Below are positions 7,447 through 9,591 of a stretch of DNA of 9,591 nt, in pieces. Made by a program: the position numbers and the translations under genes. This stretch comes from Lentimicrobiaceae bacterium (GTDB taxonomy: Bacteria > Bacteroidota > Bacteroidia > Bacteroidales > WCHB1-69), in contig WQSU01000074.1 of the NCBI GenBank assembly GCA_009787675.1, positions 1 to 9,591 on the forward strand, given 5' to 3'. The notes beneath the pieces were generated by a model. That model was not told the origin of the DNA. It ran no database searches and saw only the letters and a list, made by a program, of their open reading frames with translations. Numbering within the stretch: the first letter of the stretch is position 1; each line of letters starts with the position of its first letter.

Positions 7447-8646
7447 ATGAAGAAATACAGATTGGTTTTAAGTGAAGATACTTTCTTGTGGATCAAAAAC
7501 CATGAGGGCTTAGTGTATCAGTCAAAAAAATACCGAGCCTTTGTTTTTTCGCTATCTGAGAAATTGAGCGAGATATGTAGCCATTTGTTCGTACTTGAGC
7601 ATCTTTACACGATTGATTTAACAGAAAAAGAATTAAAGAATAGCGATGTTCGTCATTTTGTGGATCAATTGATAGAGATTGATGCAGGTCGGTTAATACC
7701 CAATACAAGTACAAAAAAAGGCACTGTATCGCTGATGCCAGTTTTAAAAATCCATGAAGAAATTAGCGATTATATCAAAAAACATAAACGTGGTGTTGGT
7801 GGCAATATTATTGAACATATCCACGAACTCACGTTTTATCTAAATGGTAGTAAATATGGAAACGACCTGTATTATAGGCAAACGATTTTTCCAACAAAAC
7901 ACGAATCCGTGTTGGAAACTGAAAAAATAATAAGATTTATTCGTAATAGCAAAAATCCGTTTTTATTCAACATCAATCTAGTAGGCAATATCTTTTCATT
8001 TCCATATTTTGAAGAATTACTCCATCATATTGAAACATTTGAAATCCCTGTAACCATTTGTATAACAGGAAGCGATGCTTTTGAAAATAAGGATTTGTTG
8101 AAAAAAAACGATTGGCGTAAATTTCGTATAATTGCAGATAAAAAAGATAATATCGAACGAACAATCGCATTTTTTGAAGAAATAGGAATTTCCTTTTCAG
8201 TTGATTTCATCATTTTCTCAGAACAGGATTACTTGGACGTTGAAAAATTCTCAACAACTATGGATGGTAATTTTGTACCAATGTGCAATGGCGAAAACAT
8301 AGAGTTTTTCGAATCAAACATTTTTATTAGTGAGAAAGAAATCCTTTCATCTGCTTTGTCAAAACGTCAAATCTTTCAACGTCAGGCAACCAATGTAAAT
8401 CACTTCGGAAAATTGACTATATTGCCCGATGGCAATGTGTATGCAGACGCAAATCAAACATCGTTGGGAACAATTGGAGATACTGTATATTCGATTGTTT
8501 ATAGGGAATTTACGGAAGGAAAATCATGGTTTAGGGTTAGAAATTTTACACCTTGCAAAGATTGTATTTACCAGTGGCTTTGTCCATCGCCGTCAAATTA
8601 CGAAACTGTTATTGGGCGTTCTAATCTTTGTTGTGTAAAACCATGA
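7447..8646 (+). CDS. Pseudo-radical-SAM protein, GG-Bacteroidales system (TIGR04150-like)
   Basis: This 399-residue protein looks like a radical SAM/SPASM enzyme that has lost its catalytic cluster. Where the CxxxCxxC motif should follow the first core strand (HELTFYLNGSKYGNDLYYRQ, residues 126-145), no cysteine is present. The C-terminal part keeps a SPASM-like layout, GKLTILPDGNVYADAN followed by Cys370-x2-Cys373-x5-Cys379 in CKDCIYQWLCPSPSNYE, with Cys395-Cys396 close to the end. So an auxiliary iron-sulfur site may remain although the radical chemistry cannot. The CPSPSNYE signature and the position 4 bases behind the maturase fit the family of pseudo-rSAM partners of GG-Bacteroidales precursors. 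I infer a role as scaffold or leader-binding partner of the maturase; none is established by the sequence. The last 8 bases overlap a startless remnant frame. Confidence 0.88.
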   Translation: MKKYRLVLSEDTFLWIKNHEGLVYQSKKYRAFVFSLSEKLSEICSHLFVLEHLYTIDLTEKELKNSDVRHFVDQLIEIDAGRLIPNTSTKKGTVSLMPVLKIHEEISDYIKKHKRGVGGNIIEHIHELTFYLNGSKYGNDLYYRQTIFPTKHESVLETEKIIRFIRNSKNPFLFNINLVGNIFSFPYFEELLHHIETFEIPVTICITGSDAFENKDLLKKNDWRKFRIIADKKDNIERTIAFFEEIGISFSVDFIIFSEQDYLDVEKFSTTMDGNFVPMCNGENIEFFESNIFISEKEILSSALSKRQIFQRQATNVNHFGKLTILPDGNVYADANQTSLGTIGDTVYSIVYREFTEGKSWFRVRNFTPCKDCIYQWLCPSPSNYETVIGRSNLCCVKP

Positions 8647-8758
8647 AGCAAGAGGACTTGGAATCCGACATACATATTTGCTCAACACAGATTCAGGTTT
8701 AACTTGGCAATTAGTTGAAGGTAAAAATGGCAGTTGGTATTTTGAACTAATAGAATGA
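8639..8758 (+). pseudogene. Startless 39-codon remnant with an Asp-box-like motif
   Basis: The frame opens after the TAA at 8636-8638 and ends with TGA at 8756-8758. It has no ATG or GTG, yet reads like protein: it contains NTDSGLTWQLVEGK and NGSWYFELIE. NTDSGLTW fits the Asp-box pattern S/T-x-D-x-G-x-T-W found in BNR/sialidase-like beta propellers, except that Asn replaces the first Ser/Thr. It overlaps the end of the pseudo-rSAM gene in another frame. It may be the tail of a gene deleted between the maturation genes and the last gene, or chance; the evidence is one short motif. Confidence 0.35.
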
Positions 8759-8815
8759 TAGTAAAAAGCTAATAATTAATAAGTTAATCAGTATCTTTAA
8801 TTTGTAATATTGACT

Positions 8816-9481
8816 ATGATAGTACCTTCAATGACAGTACAAGAGATTCACAAAGAACTTTCTGAGGATATAAAAAATCTTCGGAGTCAACTTGATAATT
8901 ACCATAAGGATTTTAAGAAAGCAGTTTTGAAAGGTAGTCGCTACCCTTTAACAAAATCTTATGACTGCAAAACAAGAAAAAAGAAAAACTTATTCGTCAT
9001 AACTCTAACAGCCATAAGACGGAGTAATTGGAAAAAACCAATTCTTAGCATATATAGTATCTATACTCGTCCTGAAGGAAATTATGCCGTTCCTCTGTCT
9101 TTAGATATGAATATAGCTTCTATATATCCTCCGCATTTTTTCAAGAGGTATCGTGAGCGCATTGTAAGAGATGAATCTATCTCGAACGAAGATATTATCA
9201 GGCTTTATTTCAGGAATGATTGGGGTTTTTTAGGTGCAGTTGTAAATAAGGATTTTGAATCTGTCTATCATTGTTTTGAGACTGATGACAAAGATGATAG
9301 AGTTAGTTTTGTAGCAACTACTTCACAGGGTTATTGTTTTGGAGAGAAACAAGGTAATGTCAATATTATCAAGACAATAATATCAGAAGAAATGCTTTTT
9401 GACAACCAAAAACCTTTGTTTGAGAGTATGAAAAGTACTTTCAATAAGTGTAATAAAGACAGATATGGGGAGAGTATATAA
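8816..9481 (+). CDS. Hypothetical protein of 221 residues with a PPHFFKRYRER motif
   Basis: I do not recognise a characterised family. An in-frame TTG at 8810 would add two residues, but the ATG at 8816 is the simpler start; another ATG lies at 8831-8833. The first 40 or so residues are charged and probably helical (IHKELSEDIKNLRSQL). The middle alternates hydrophobic strands (FVITLTAIRRSNW, ILSIYSIYTRPEG) with a conserved-looking PPHFFKRYRERIV near nt 9128-9166. The end contains VSFVATTSQGYCFGEKQG, a beta-hairpin-like stretch. There is no signal peptide or membrane segment, so the product is probably cytoplasmic. It is 169 bases downstream of the pseudo-rSAM gene, so it may have its own promoter; TATCTTTA at 8791-8798 is a weak -7 candidate. 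Its position before an attC-like arm suggests it travels with the RiPP genes, but nothing shows that it takes part in maturation, export or immunity. Confidence 0.75.
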   Translation: MIVPSMTVQEIHKELSEDIKNLRSQLDNYHKDFKKAVLKGSRYPLTKSYDCKTRKKKNLFVITLTAIRRSNWKKPILSIYSIYTRPEGNYAVPLSLDMNIASIYPPHFFKRYRERIVRDESISNEDIIRLYFRNDWGFLGAVVNKDFESVYHCFETDDKDDRVSFVATTSQGYCFGEKQGNVNIIKTIISEEMLFDNQKPLFESMKSTFNKCNKDRYGESI

Positions 9482-9489
9482 TTCTAAAA

Positions 9490-9591
9490 CACCTGCCGCT
9501 AACAAGCGTAACCGTTGCACAACCCCATATTTCAACTATTTTTTTCAATAGATCAACTTCAAAATAGGTTTTCTAACAATGTATTGTTTTC
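9490..9591 (+). repeat. Left arm of a second attC-like site, cut by the window end
   Basis: It begins CACCTGCCGCTAACAAGCG, 9 bases after the last stop codon, the same placement as the palindrome at 5660. Bases 9490-9504 are complementary to 5780-5794, the start of this segment, at 12 of 15 positions, and the three mismatches are all transitions. No partner to the arm is present before 9591, so the right half must be outside or absent. Beyond the arm I see only AT-rich DNA with a small CTATT/AATAG hairpin. Confidence 0.4.

Noticed and set aside
8429..8638. 69-codon forward frame inside the pseudo-rSAM gene
   Set aside because: It overlaps the conserved SPASM-like cysteine region in another frame and has no motif.
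9531..9552. CTATT...AATAG hairpin as a terminator for the last gene
   Set aside because: Only five A/T-rich base pairs and no following T-run; too weak to call.

Overview
The window reads as Bacteroidota DNA. Three things point that way: a very large secreted protein ending in a type IX secretion (Por) sorting domain, a ribosomally made peptide cluster of the GG-Bacteroidales type, and a promoter-like TTTG / TAnnTTTG pair. All convincing genes are on the + strand. No rRNA, tRNA, CRISPR array, integrase or transposase is visible.

Layout: (1) 2-3739 is the 3' part of a multidomain surface or secreted protein, closed by a strong intrinsic terminator (3760-3798). (2) 3799-4230 is AT-rich and non-coding, with a candidate promoter (4024-4052), a G-rich patch, and a one-armed attC-like end finishing in GTTAGGT at 4181-4187. 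(3) 4231-5652 encodes an unrecognised four-helix membrane protein. (4) 5660-5787 is a long imperfect palindrome built like an integron attC site. (5) 5828-8646 is a compact RiPP operon: a doubtful leader ORF, a 50-residue double-glycine precursor (5941-6093), a hairpin terminator/attenuator, a radical SAM/SPASM maturase (6186-7442) and a pseudo-radical-SAM partner (7447-8646). (6) 8639-8758 is a startless remnant, and 8816-9481 is an unrecognised 221-residue protein. (7) 9490-9591 begins a second attC-like left arm that runs to the window edge.

Working model for the operon: the precursor is made in excess because the hairpin behind its gene limits read-through. Its leader is recognised and its Cys-rich core altered by the radical SAM enzyme, with the pseudo-rSAM protein as partner. 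Cleavage after the Gly-Gly would normally be done by a peptidase-domain ABC exporter, which is not in this window.

The most interesting signal is structural. The left flank of each attC-like site is complementary to the start of the segment it closes: 14/16 for 4182-5781, and 12/15 for the segment starting at 5782. It matches the following segment worse (8/16 for the first). This is the signature of integron gene cassettes, and it suggests that a whole RiPP maturation operon may sit in a cassette-like mobile unit. No integrase is visible, the second unit is unusually large, and its right arm lies outside the window, so this stays a hypothesis.
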